Shown: in pieces, positions 7,393 through 12,768 of the stretch
How positions within the stretch are numbered: the first letter of the stretch is position 1
How the letters are laid out: each line of letters starts with the position of its first letter
Assembly (NCBI GenBank): GCA_902783355.1
Contig: CACZQQ010000081.1
Location: 1-12,768 of the forward strand
Source: an uncultured bacterium
Lineage (GTDB): Bacteria > Verrucomicrobiota > Lentisphaeria > Oligosphaerales > Oligosphaeraceae
Direction: 5' to 3'
Length of the DNA stretch: 12,768 nt
The notes under the pieces: generated by a model
What the model saw: the letters and a program-made list of their open reading frames with translations, nothing else
Databases searched by the model: none
Told to the model about the DNA's origin: nothing
Program-made: the position numbers and the translations under genes

Positions 7393-7863
7393 CTAGAAGC
7401 GGTAGTGGGCGAACGCCTTGTTGGCGTTGGCCATCTTGTGCACGTCGTCGCGCTTCTTGATGGCGTTGCCGGTGTTGTTGTAGGCGTCGATCAGCTCGGC
7501 GGCCAGCGCGTCGCAGGTGCTGACGCCCTTGCGGGCACGGGCGTAGGTGACGATCCAGCGCATGGCCAGGGCGACCTGGCGGTTCGCGGGGACCTCCAGC
7601 GGCACCTGGTAGGTGGCGCCGCCCACGCGGCGGCTCTTGACCTCCAGGCGGGGCTTCGCGTTCTCAAGCGCCGTCAGGAAGAACTCCAGGGGTTCGGTGT
7701 CCGGCTTCTTCGCCTTCAGGATGTCAAAGGCGCCGTAGACGATGTTCTGGGCGATGGTCTTCTTGCCCTTCAGCATGATCGTGTTGATCAGGCGGGCGAC
7801 CAGGTCGTTGTTGTAGCGCACATCGGGAATCAGGGTGCGCTTGACTGCTGTACGTCTTCTCAT
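7393..7863 (-). CDS. rpsG: 30S ribosomal protein S7
   Basis: S7 nucleates assembly of the small-subunit head and contacts E-site tRNA. The 156-residue product is full length. It shows the basic N-terminal arm [14 protein letters not shown], the [19 protein letters not shown] helix, and the [17 protein letters not shown] segment that marks the family. The start has only a weak ribosome-binding sequence (GGTAG), so coupling to rpsL translation across the 45-nt gap is likely. In E. coli, S7 represses its operon by binding the rpsL-rpsG intergenic RNA; the GC hairpin present in this gap could play that part. Confidence 0.97.
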   Translation of the reverse strand: MRRRTAVKRTLIPDVRYNNDLVARLINTIMLKGKKTIAQNIVYGAFDILKAKKPDTEPLEFFLTALENAKPRLEVKSRRVGGATYQVPLEVPANRQVALAMRWIVTYARARKGVSTCDALAAELIDAYNNTGNAIKKRDDVHKMANANKAFAHYRF

Positions 7864-7893
7864 GGTTCTACCAAATTCGCAGTGTTACACTCT

Positions 7894-7906
7894 CCCGCGC
7901 GGCGGG
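7894..7906 (-). promoter_or_regulatory. GC hairpin in the rpsL-rpsG intergenic region
   Basis: The minus strand reads CCCGC-CGC-GCGGG, a perfect 5-bp stem with a 3-nt loop, beginning just after the rpsL stop codon. No T-run follows, so it is not an intrinsic terminator. It lies where E. coli has its S7 autoregulatory site, but I see no sequence match to that site, so a regulatory role is only inferred from position. Confidence 0.3.
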
Positions 7907-7908
7907 GA

Positions 7909-8298
7909 CTACTTCTTGGCGGCGCCGGCCTTCGGGCGCTTGGTGCCGTACTTGGAACGGCCGCGGCGGCGCTTGTCGACGCCCAGGGTGTCCAGAGTGC
8001 CGCGGACAACGTGGTAGCGCACGCCAGGCAGGTCACGCACACGGCCGCCGCGCACCAGCACGACGCTGTGCTCCTGCAGGTTGTGGCCTTCGCCGCCGAT
8101 GTAGGCGTTCACTTCCTGCCCGTTGGTCAGGCGGACGCGGCAGAACTTGCGCAGGGCGGAGTTGGGCTTCTTGGGGGTTCGGGTGCCGACCAGCAGGCAG
8201 ACACCACGGCGCTGCGGGCACTGGGCCAGCGCGCGGACACGGCTCTTGGCCGTCTTCACGTTGCGGCCTTTGCGAATCAGTTGGTTGATGGTGGGCAT
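7909..8298 (-). CDS. rpsL: 30S ribosomal protein S12
   Basis: S12 lies at the decoding centre and controls accuracy. The 129-residue protein aligns without gaps to E. coli S12 through the key region: [11 protein letters not shown] (residues 41-51, Lys43 retained) and [18 protein letters not shown] (70-87). The next residue is Arg88 (codon 8037-8035) in place of the common Lys88, followed by DLPGVRYH (89-96) with Asp89, the residue methylthiolated by RimO in E. coli. K88R is a known streptomycin-resistance change in Mycobacterium tuberculosis. I chose the ATG at 8298 (MPTINQL) over upstream in-frame Mets because S12 homology begins there and AAGGA lies just upstream. It is the first gene of the ribosomal transcript, with a promoter candidate about 90 nt upstream. 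Confidence 0.98.
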   Translation of the reverse strand: MPTINQLIRKGRNVKTAKSRVRALAQCPQRRGVCLLVGTRTPKKPNSALRKFCRVRLTNGQEVNAYIGGEGHNLQEHSVVLVRGGRVRDLPGVRYHVVRGTLDTLGVDKRRRGRSKYGTKRPKAGAAKK

Positions 8299-8349
8299 TT
8301 TATTTCCTTGCTCGTATCTGGAATGAAACAAAACAAAAATCGATTCCGG

Positions 8350-8368
8350 CGCCCGATGAAGAGGGGCG
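8350..8368 (-). promoter_or_regulatory. Hairpin in the rpsL leader RNA
   Basis: In the predicted 5' leader of rpsL the minus strand reads CGCCC, a 9-nt loop (CTCTTCATC), then GGGCG, forming a small GC stem. A T-rich stretch follows about 10 nt later, too far away for a standard terminator. It could be part of a leader structure, but the evidence is only the short stem. Confidence 0.22.
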
Positions 8369-8388
8369 GGTAGAGAGTAAAACGACAT

Positions 8389-8416
8389 AATGTATCCCAA
8401 CTGCCGGATTTTACAA
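8389..8416 (-). promoter_or_regulatory. Candidate sigma-70-type promoter for the ribosomal operon
   Basis: On the minus strand TTGTAA (8416-8411) is followed after 16 nt by TACATT (8394-8389), matching the -35 and -10 consensus at four of six positions each. It lies in the 172-nt gap between the nitroreductase fusion gene and rpsL, and would give a leader of roughly 85 nt. This is the only good promoter-like pair I see in the gap. Confidence 0.5.
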
Positions 8417-8430
8417 GTGACAAAAGGGGA

Positions 8431-8445
8431 CAAAATGCCATTTTG
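8431..8445. promoter_or_regulatory. Perfect palindrome upstream of the rpsL promoter
   Basis: CAAAATG-C-CATTTTG is a perfect 7+1+7 inverted repeat. A one-nucleotide spacer is poor for an RNA hairpin but typical of a dimeric DNA-binding-protein site. It is 14 nt upstream of the -35 box, a position suited to an activator, and GACAAAA occurs twice beside it (8419-8425 and 8429-8435). No known operator is recognised. Confidence 0.35.
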
Positions 8446-8470
8446 CGGCAATTCGGCGCGGGACCCGCCC

Positions 8471-9526
8471 CTACCAGCGGTCGCAGTGGACCTGTTCGGG
8501 GGCGTAGTTGGTCCGGGGCGGCTTGCGCTCCCCCGGATGGCCGATGGCGGCCGCGCCGACGGGAATGATATTCTCCGGCAGGCGGAAATAGTCACGGAGG
8601 GCCTGGATGCGGTCCTCGTTGGGGTGGACGCCCAGCCAGCAGGCCCCCAGCCCCAGGGCGTGCGCCGCCAGAAGCAGGTTCTCCATGCAGGCGGCGCAGT
8701 CCTGGATCATGTAGGAGAGCGCATTGTGGCAGGCGCGGGAGATGTCGCCGCAGATGAGGACGCCCAGGGGCGCGGAGGCGAGGAAGCCGCCGTTGGGCAG
8801 GCAGGCCGCCACGCGCCGACGCACCTCGGCGTCGCGCAGGACGATGAACTCGGCGGGATAGGTGGCGCGGGCCGACGGCGCCGCCATCGCCGCCTCCAGC
8901 AGCGAGGCCACCAGCGGCTGCTCCACCTCGCGCGGAGAAAACTTCCGGATGGAGCGCCGCCCGAAGATGACCTTGAGGCGCTCGTCCAGCGACGGCATGG
9001 AGGCGCCCTGCCCCTCCGACGACGCCTGCGCCGCCGCCTCCGCCTGCCGGATGCGCTCCACGATGAGCGTCGTCGAGCAGCCGGGCACCAGCTTCAGGAT
9101 CTTCACCTGCGCGCCGCAGGCCTGCAGCGCCTGGAACTCCTCCCTGTCCAGGTCGGCCACCGTGTAGTCGCCGCCCTTGACATAGACGTCGGGGGAGACG
9201 GCGCGCAGCGCCTCGGTGGCGCGCGGCCCCTTGAAGACGGCCACCGCGCCGACGCACTGCAGGGCGGCCAGCATGAGGGCGCGGTCGCCCTCCCCCACGA
9301 TGGGGCGGGAGGGCCCCTTCAGCGCCGTCACGCTGGCGTCGTCGTTGACCAGCACCAGCAGTTCGTCGCCCAGGGCGGCCGCCTGCTCCAGGTAGGTCAC
9401 ATGGCCACAGTGCATCAAGTCGAAGACGCCGTTGGTGACGACGAGGCGGCGCCCCGCCGCGCGAAGCCCCTCGCGCCAGCGGACTGCCGCCTCGATGGTC
9501 AGAATCTTGTCGCCGCTCGCCTGCAT
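8471..9526 (-). CDS. RfaE2-type nucleotidyltransferase fused to a nitroreductase
   Basis: Residues 1-160 form a complete cytidylyltransferase-like domain of the HldE C-terminal (RfaE2) type, with [12 protein letters not shown] (31-42, HxGH nucleotide-binding motif), LKGPSRPI (69-76), VKGGDY (116-121) and GCSTT (149-153). That family transfers AMP to D-glycero-D-manno-heptose 1-phosphate for lipopolysaccharide inner core. After a linker rich in Ala, Ser, Gln and Glu (161-177), residues 178-351 form an FMN-dependent nitroreductase domain with RRSIRKF (190-196), the [20 protein letters not shown] stretch (275-294) and [10 protein letters not shown] (329-338). The reading frame is continuous. An internal ATG (Met177, 8998-8996) could start a separate nitroreductase, but its ribosome-binding site is poorly spaced. 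The 9526 start has AAGGAG 5 nt upstream and lies 30 nt after greA. The link between the two activities is unknown. Confidence 0.88.
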   Translation of the reverse strand: MQASGDKILTIEAAVRWREGLRAAGRRLVVTNGVFDLMHCGHVTYLEQAAALGDELLVLVNDDASVTALKGPSRPIVGEGDRALMLAALQCVGAVAVFKGPRATEALRAVSPDVYVKGGDYTVADLDREEFQALQACGAQVKILKLVPGCSTTLIVERIRQAEAAAQASSEGQGASMPSLDERLKVIFGRRSIRKFSPREVEQPLVASLLEAAMAAPSARATYPAEFIVLRDAEVRRRVAACLPNGGFLASAPLGVLICGDISRACHNALSYMIQDCAACMENLLLAAHALGLGACWLGVHPNEDRIQALRDYFRLPENIIPVGAAAIGHPGERKPPRTNYAPEQVHCDRW

Positions 9527-9541
9527 GGCTCTCCTTTAGTA

Positions 9542-9554
9542 CCTATATAATAGG
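9542..9554 (-). promoter_or_regulatory. AT-rich palindrome in the greA-nucleotidyltransferase gap
   Basis: CCTAT-ATA-ATAGG is a perfect 5+3+5 inverted repeat within the 30-nt gap. It contains TATTAT and TATATA on the minus strand, which could be a -10 box giving the fusion gene its own promoter, but no convincing -35 lies upstream inside greA. The arrangement otherwise fits co-transcription with greA. Confidence 0.25.
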
Positions 9555-9556
9555 GA

Positions 9557-11740
9557 CTACGCCAGTTCGTCCAGAACCTCCTGCGGCAGCGGCTCGATTC
9601 CGACGATGGTCAGCGGCGTGCCGTTGGGCGCCTTGAGGACGTCGCCGACGCGCTTGGAGACCAGAACCTGCCCCAGAGGCGATTCGTAGGAGAGGAAGTG
9701 GCGCGCCACGTCGCCGTCCAGGACGCCCAGGAGGTACTGGGTCTCCGGCTCGGCCGCCCCTTCGTACTGGAGGGTCAGCTTGCAGCCGGGGATGACCACG
9801 CCGTCCACTTGCTGCTGCCTGAAATCGGTCGGCTGGAGATTCTGCACCTGGCGTTCCATGGCGTTGCGGCGGCGCCCCAGCTCCCGCTGGAGCTCCTTGG
9901 CGGACTTGTATTCGGCGTTCTCGGAGAGGTCGCCCAGGGCGCGGGCCTCCTCGATGGCCTTCGTGTTCTTCGGCTGCAGCACCTCGACAAGCTCCTTGAG
10001 CTCGGCCTGCAGACGGCGGAAGGAGGCGGCCGAGGTGAGAGCGCGCGCCGGACGCATGGCGTGCACCGCGGCGGAGCGCTCCTCCACCAGGCCGCGATGC
10101 TGCGGATAGCTGCGCACGATCTTGACCAGCAGCGACTGGCGCTCGGAGGCGTCCAGCAGCGGCTTGTGGCGGATGCAGCGGATGAGGTTCTGGACGGCGG
10201 TCTCGTCGCCGTTCCTCATGACCGCCTGCTGGAACTTGGCGTCGTCCATCAGCAGCTTGTGGAGCGTGCGCTGGCTCTTCAGATAGTTGCCGCGCAAGTC
10301 AAGGTGGAGGGTCTTGAAGAGGAGGTAGGCGTCCCCCAGGAACTCCGCCTTGCGCGGATCCTTCGTGGTGCTCTTCCACAGCCAGCAGTAGTGGTCGTTG
10401 GTGGGGTGCCCCTCGGCGAAGTCCTGGAAGACGCGCTCCTCCAGGAGGGCGCGCTCGCGGGTGGCGTCCAGCAGCTTCTCCGCATGGCACCAGAGGCTCT
10501 GCGGCAGCCTGACCGTGACATCCACCAGATAGGCGCTGCCCTTGATCTCCTGCGTGACCTTCAGCCAGCCGGGAATCTGCGCCTTCGCCATCTTGTCCAG
10601 CAGGTCGGCATGGAAGTCCAGGTCCTTCCAGACCGCCACGCTGCCAGCCGCGTCCAGACGCACCAGAAGCTCCTTGAGCAGATCGTTGAAGAGTTCGCTC
10701 TGGCGCAGGATGGCGACGGCCTCCGCCCACTGGCGGGCCAGCTGCCCATGCGCGGCGTCGGTGCGGTTGGCGTCGCGCTCCAGGAGGGCGCGGATGTTGT
10801 CCAGATGGGGGTCGGCCAGGGCCAGGCCCTGCTTCTGGGCCAGCAGATTGGCCAGGCGCGTCTGCAGCTCGGCCACGGAACGGCTGTCGTCCCAACGCTC
10901 GCTGAGCGCATCGCCCGACGGACGGCTCTCCTCGGCGGACTTGGAGGCGGCGGGGCGCGCCAGCGCCTCGTAGGAGGCCTGGCTCATGAGCACGGGCACC
11001 AGCATCCGGTGGATGCCCTCCGCCGTCACAGGCGCGATGGATTCGACGCCCTCCAGCAGCCTGGCGGCCAGCGCCGCCTCGCTCTGGCAGTGGAGTCCGT
11101 CAAGACGCCTCATCACGCCGTCCAGGAAGCTGCCGCGCTTCACCAGCGCGAAGGTGTCCAGGAAGTCGCGCAGGCCGAAGGCGCGCATGCGGTCCTGCAG
11201 GATCTGGATCTGGCACTCCTCCGTCTTGGGCTCGCCCTTGGCGGCCTTGCGGCGCACGGCGTCGAACTTGATGACGGTGCCCTTGCCGTGGGCCGCGTCG
11301 AAGCAGGTGACGGCCTCGCCCATGCGCAGCATGGTGTAGAGGCGGTAGCGGCGCGCGGCCAGGGGGACCTTCTGGCCGGCGTCGGTGAAGCCGATGGCGG
11401 CCAGGGTGTCTTCGGCGGCGTCGGTGCGGGGGAAGGCGTACTTGAAATGCAGCTCGTAGAGCAGGCGGGCCTCCTTGGTGTCCACGCCGCGGCGCAGCAG
11501 GGCCTTGATGAGGCGCTCGACCTCGCCGGTGATGCGCTCGGGCCGCTCCAGCTTGGCGCAGACGGGCACAAGGCCCTTGCTCCAGGCGGCGCGCACCTCG
11601 GCCGGCCATGCCTCGAAGTCCGCCGACGCGGCCTCCAGGGCCTCCGCCAGGGCGTCGATGGCATTGGCGTTGCGGTCGGCCGCCGCCTCGAACAGCTCAC
11701 GCATCTCAGTCACATTCCGATAACTCTCTTCTGTAGGCAT
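9557..11740 (-). CDS. greA: GreA-type transcription elongation factor with large N-terminal extension
   Basis: GreA enters the RNA polymerase secondary channel and stimulates cleavage of backtracked transcripts. The C-terminal 166 residues (about 562-727) are a complete GreA: the coiled coil carries the catalytic acidic tip ALGDLSENAEYKSAKE with DLSEN at 604-608, and the C-terminal FKBP-like domain includes ESPLGQVLVSKRVGDV. Ordinary GreA is about 158 residues. The remaining 560 residues are mostly helical and recall TPR-like repeats, with a short beta-rich stretch around GKGTVIKFDAV (about 150-165). Chlamydial GreA has a comparable extension and a similar total length. AGGAG lies 9 nt before the ATG, and the gene starts 63 nt after the lipoprotein gene. 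The function of the extension is not known to me. Confidence 0.92.
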   Translation of the reverse strand: MPTEESYRNVTEMRELFEAAADRNANAIDALAEALEAASADFEAWPAEVRAAWSKGLVPVCAKLERPERITGEVERLIKALLRRGVDTKEARLLYELHFKYAFPRTDAAEDTLAAIGFTDAGQKVPLAARRYRLYTMLRMGEAVTCFDAAHGKGTVIKFDAVRRKAAKGEPKTEECQIQILQDRMRAFGLRDFLDTFALVKRGSFLDGVMRRLDGLHCQSEAALAARLLEGVESIAPVTAEGIHRMLVPVLMSQASYEALARPAASKSAEESRPSGDALSERWDDSRSVAELQTRLANLLAQKQGLALADPHLDNIRALLERDANRTDAAHGQLARQWAEAVAILRQSELFNDLLKELLVRLDAAGSVAVWKDLDFHADLLDKMAKAQIPGWLKVTQEIKGSAYLVDVTVRLPQSLWCHAEKLLDATRERALLEERVFQDFAEGHPTNDHYCWLWKSTTKDPRKAEFLGDAYLLFKTLHLDLRGNYLKSQRTLHKLLMDDAKFQQAVMRNGDETAVQNLIRCIRHKPLLDASERQSLLVKIVRSYPQHRGLVEERSAAVHAMRPARALTSAASFRRLQAELKELVEVLQPKNTKAIEEARALGDLSENAEYKSAKELQRELGRRRNAMERQVQNLQPTDFRQQQVDGVVIPGCKLTLQYEGAAEPETQYLLGVLDGDVARHFLSYESPLGQVLVSKRVGDVLKAPNGTPLTIVGIEPLPQEVLDELA

Positions 11741-11803
11741 GGATGAAGGCTCCTATTGTTTGTTTTGCCGTGTTGTCCTGTTTTGTCAATTCATCGCGGA
11801 AGC

Positions 11804-12307
11804 CTACCAGCTGTGCTTCCGGGAAAAGTACTCGAAATTGCGTTCGGCGTGGCCGGCGATCTGCTCCGCCACGTACTTGGTGAAGACGGGCTCGACCACG
11901 AAGGCGCCCTCGGAAGTCTCCCGCACAAAGTGGGCGCAGTCGATGTATTCGCCATCCAGCAGGACGGCGAAGAGGACGCCGTTGTTGGCGCAGGCGGTGG
12001 CGCGCACGTCGTTGGCCTGCCACATGTTGATGGTCAGGTAGAGCCCGTATTTGCCGTTCTCCTCCGGCCCGTAGACTTTCGCCGCCGTGATGTCCCGCGA
12101 GGTCAGGAAGCCGTATTTCATGATCCGGCGGGAGTAGAGGTGGTTCACGTCCTTGACGCCGACGGAGAGCCGGCTGCCGTCCACGTCGCTGAACTCATGC
12201 AGCGAAAGCGCGAAGACGGGATGGTAGCCCCAGCTGGCGCAGGAGACGCCGCCCAGCAGCAGCGCCGCCAGGCAGACAAGAAGGATGGCGTTTCTGAAGA
12301 AGTTCAT
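11804..12307 (-). CDS. Small lipoprotein with SecD head-like region (hypothetical)
   Basis: The 167-residue protein starts with a signal peptide: a short N-terminus with Arg5, a hydrophobic core to Leu18, then GGVSC, with Cys23 as the likely lipidated residue. The lipobox is acceptable though it lacks the usual Leu at -3. The mature part is not one I recognise with confidence. Residues 86-155, with YGLYLTINMWQANDV, LFAVLLDGEYID and EPVFTKYVAEQIA, resemble the periplasmic head of SecD (L-T-L-N ... A-I-V-L-D-G-x-V ... F-T-x-x-E-A-x-x-L-A). This is a visual similarity only. Two Cys in the mature part (106 and 124) could form a disulfide. No ribosome-binding site is visible, and an intrinsic terminator ends 9 nt before the ATG, so expression may depend on read-through. 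Confidence 0.8.
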   Translation of the reverse strand: MNFFRNAILLVCLAALLLGGVSCASWGYHPVFALSLHEFSDVDGSRLSVGVKDVNHLYSRRIMKYGFLTSRDITAAKVYGPEENGKYGLYLTINMWQANDVRATACANNGVLFAVLLDGEYIDCAHFVRETSEGAFVVEPVFTKYVAEQIAGHAERNFEYFSRKHSW

Positions 12308-12316
12308 GCGGTGAAA

Positions 12317-12350
12317 TTAAAAAAGGCTGCTTCACTTGGGTGAAACAGCC
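12317..12350 (-). terminator. Intrinsic terminator directly upstream of the lipoprotein gene
   Basis: On the minus strand GGCTGTTTCAC (12350-12340), loop CCAA, and GTGAAGCAGCC (12335-12325) form an 11-bp stem whose only non-Watson-Crick pair is U-G, followed by TTTTTTAA (12324-12317). On the plus strand that pair would be a C-A mismatch and no T-run follows, so it is oriented for minus-strand transcripts. It ends a transcript arriving from the 12362-12642 region, and its T-run stops 9 nt before the lipoprotein start codon. Confidence 0.88.
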
Positions 12351-12361
12351 ATCTTGAACTC

Positions 12362-12550
12362 TCAAAACAGGCACGGGCGGCAGGAGATGCCGCTCAGAAG
12401 CCTGGTCTGCACGAAAAGCGACGCGCGGGAGCTCCCGAGCCGCCGGTCTCCGCAGAGGGGCATGAGCCCGCCCTCCGAGCCTCCACGGCGCGCACGGGAC
12501 GCAAAGGGCCTGGCCGCGCCTGAACCGGATGTCTTGAAAGCAAGCGTCAT
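12362..12550 (-). CDS. Possible 62-residue small protein or small RNA/leader region
   Basis: The ATG at 12550 has GGAGG 5 nt upstream and the frame closes with TGA 11 nt before the intrinsic terminator, which together look like a compact gene. The peptide is Arg- and Ser/Gly-rich with four Cys, has no signal peptide or membrane segment, and is not a family I recognise. By my count its GC at codon positions 1, 2 and 3 is about 58, 68 and 79 percent; the high second-position value is unlike a normal protein gene. The RNA also contains a perfect hairpin, GCGGCA-TCTCC-TGCCGC on the minus strand (12393-12377), and a 12-bp palindrome, CGGGAGCTCCCG (12426-12437). A tiny frame, MEVR, overlaps the ATG. 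The locus may therefore be a structured RNA or leader rather than a protein gene. A weak AT-rich -10-like TAAATT lies at 12590-12585. Confidence 0.38.
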   Translation of the reverse strand: MTLAFKTSGSGAARPFASRARRGGSEGGLMPLCGDRRLGSSRASLFVQTRLLSGISCRPCLF

Positions 12551-12642
12551 CGAACCTCCATGGTTGTCTGCGGGAATGATGCATAATTTAATGCCTCATC
12601 CGCCGCCCGTCGCCCTCTTTGCCCCCCGGCGGCCGCAGGTAT

Positions 12643-12768
12643 CTATTTCCTGTTCACCCAGGCGCCCTGCCCGGCCTGCGGCGCGGCAGCCTTCAGGTGG
12701 AACTGTCGCGCGTCCCACAGGTAGAGCTGCGCGGCCTGCGGCAGCCACGCCGGAGACGGCACGGCCGC
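12643..12768 (-). CDS. C-terminal end of an unrecognised protein (truncated by window edge)
   Basis: The minus-strand frame ending at the TAG at 12645-12643 is open to the window edge and encodes 41 residues, including the segment PAWLPQAAQLYLWDARQFHL and ending GQGAWVNRK. The composition, with alternating hydrophobic and polar residues and several aromatic ones, looks like genuine protein, unlike the other frames here. No family is recognisable from so short a piece. About 90 nt of untranslated DNA separate it from the possible small gene downstream, with no clear terminator in between. Confidence 0.5.
   Translation of the reverse strand, partial: AAVPSPAWLPQAAQLYLWDARQFHLKAAAPQAGQGAWVNRK

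Noticed and set aside
5581..8373. A 930-residue open frame on the plus strand opposite fusA, rpsG and rpsL
   Set aside because: It is antisense to three certain genes, is rich in Arg, Ala, Gly, His and Gln as expected of a GC-rich shadow frame, and shows no recognisable domain.
8363..8471. A 9-bp inverted repeat, GGGGCGGGT (8363-8371) and ACCCGCCCC (8463-8471), flanking the rpsL promoter
   Set aside because: The repeats are short, GC-only and 91 nt apart, so chance pairing in GC-rich DNA explains them; no target duplication or element lies between.
7909..8595. A longer S12 frame starting at 8595 with an N-terminal extension of about 99 residues
   Set aside because: The extension runs through the intergenic region and into the upstream fusion gene, has no S12 homology, and the standard MPTINQL start with a ribosome-binding site lies at 8298.
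9698..11746. A 682-residue open frame on the plus strand opposite greA
   Set aside because: The composition is that of a GC-rich mirror of the real gene, with Leu/Gly/Gln/Ala/His-rich repeats and no motifs.
11761..11803. A TTGACA-like -35 box upstream of greA (minus strand 11789-11784)
   Set aside because: The hexamer matches, but the sequence 16 to 18 nt downstream (AAAACA) is a poor -10, so I do not call a promoter.
12195..12584. A 129-residue minus-strand frame overlapping the lipoprotein gene and the small ORF
   Set aside because: It crosses the intrinsic terminator and reads the lipoprotein signal-peptide region in another frame, and it lacks a ribosome-binding site.
12308..12642. The upstream region considered as SRP RNA, RNase P RNA or tmRNA
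   Set aside because: None of the conserved cores of these RNAs, such as the SRP GGAAGCAGC loop or the RNase P GAGGAAAGUC motif, can be found on either strand.

Overview
The window is a GC-rich bacterial chromosome segment, and almost every gene lies on the minus strand, so it is best read from 12768 down to 1. It carries the start of the ribosomal super-operon (str followed by S10), flanked by unrelated housekeeping and membrane genes. Three features suggest a member of the PVC superphylum, perhaps Kiritimatiellota, Lentisphaerota or Verrucomicrobiota: a 727-residue GreA with the large N-terminal extension known from Chlamydia and relatives, Verrucomicrobia-like ribosomal protein sequences (for example the C-terminal signature of L2), and an EF-G that resembles the EF-G2/spd-type lineages. 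This assignment is an inference from remembered family features, not from a search.

Layout in transcription order on the minus strand: a truncated unknown gene (12768-12643); a possible small leader ORF or small RNA with its own intrinsic terminator (12550-12317); a small lipoprotein with weak similarity to the SecD head (12307-11804); long greA (11740-9557); an RfaE2-type nucleotidyltransferase fused to a nitroreductase (9526-8471); an rpsL promoter region with a perfect palindrome; rpsL, rpsG, an EF-G gene, rpsJ, rplC, rplD, rplW, rplB and rpsS (8298-2146); a strong intrinsic terminator (2123-2075); a sodium-dependent SNF-family transporter (2025-634); and a terminator shared with a convergent plus-strand gene for the C-terminal part of a 5'-nucleotidase-like protein (2-586).

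The ribosomal genes are tightly packed (overlaps of 8 and 1 nt, most gaps under 50 nt) and probably form one transcript. tuf is absent between fusA and rpsJ, and the S10 block ends after rpsS instead of continuing into rplV-rpsC. The proteins of this block carry several substitutions at functionally important sites: Ser in place of the conserved His of L2 (E. coli H229), Arg at S12 position 88, Ser in place of the switch I Thr of EF-G, and Cys at the L3 position that is a methylated Gln in E. coli.

I see no CRISPR array, tRNA, rRNA, insertion sequence, phage gene or defence system. The observations most worth checking are the ribosomal active-site substitutions with the divergent EF-G, the nucleotidyltransferase-nitroreductase fusion, and the terminator placed directly in front of the lipoprotein gene.
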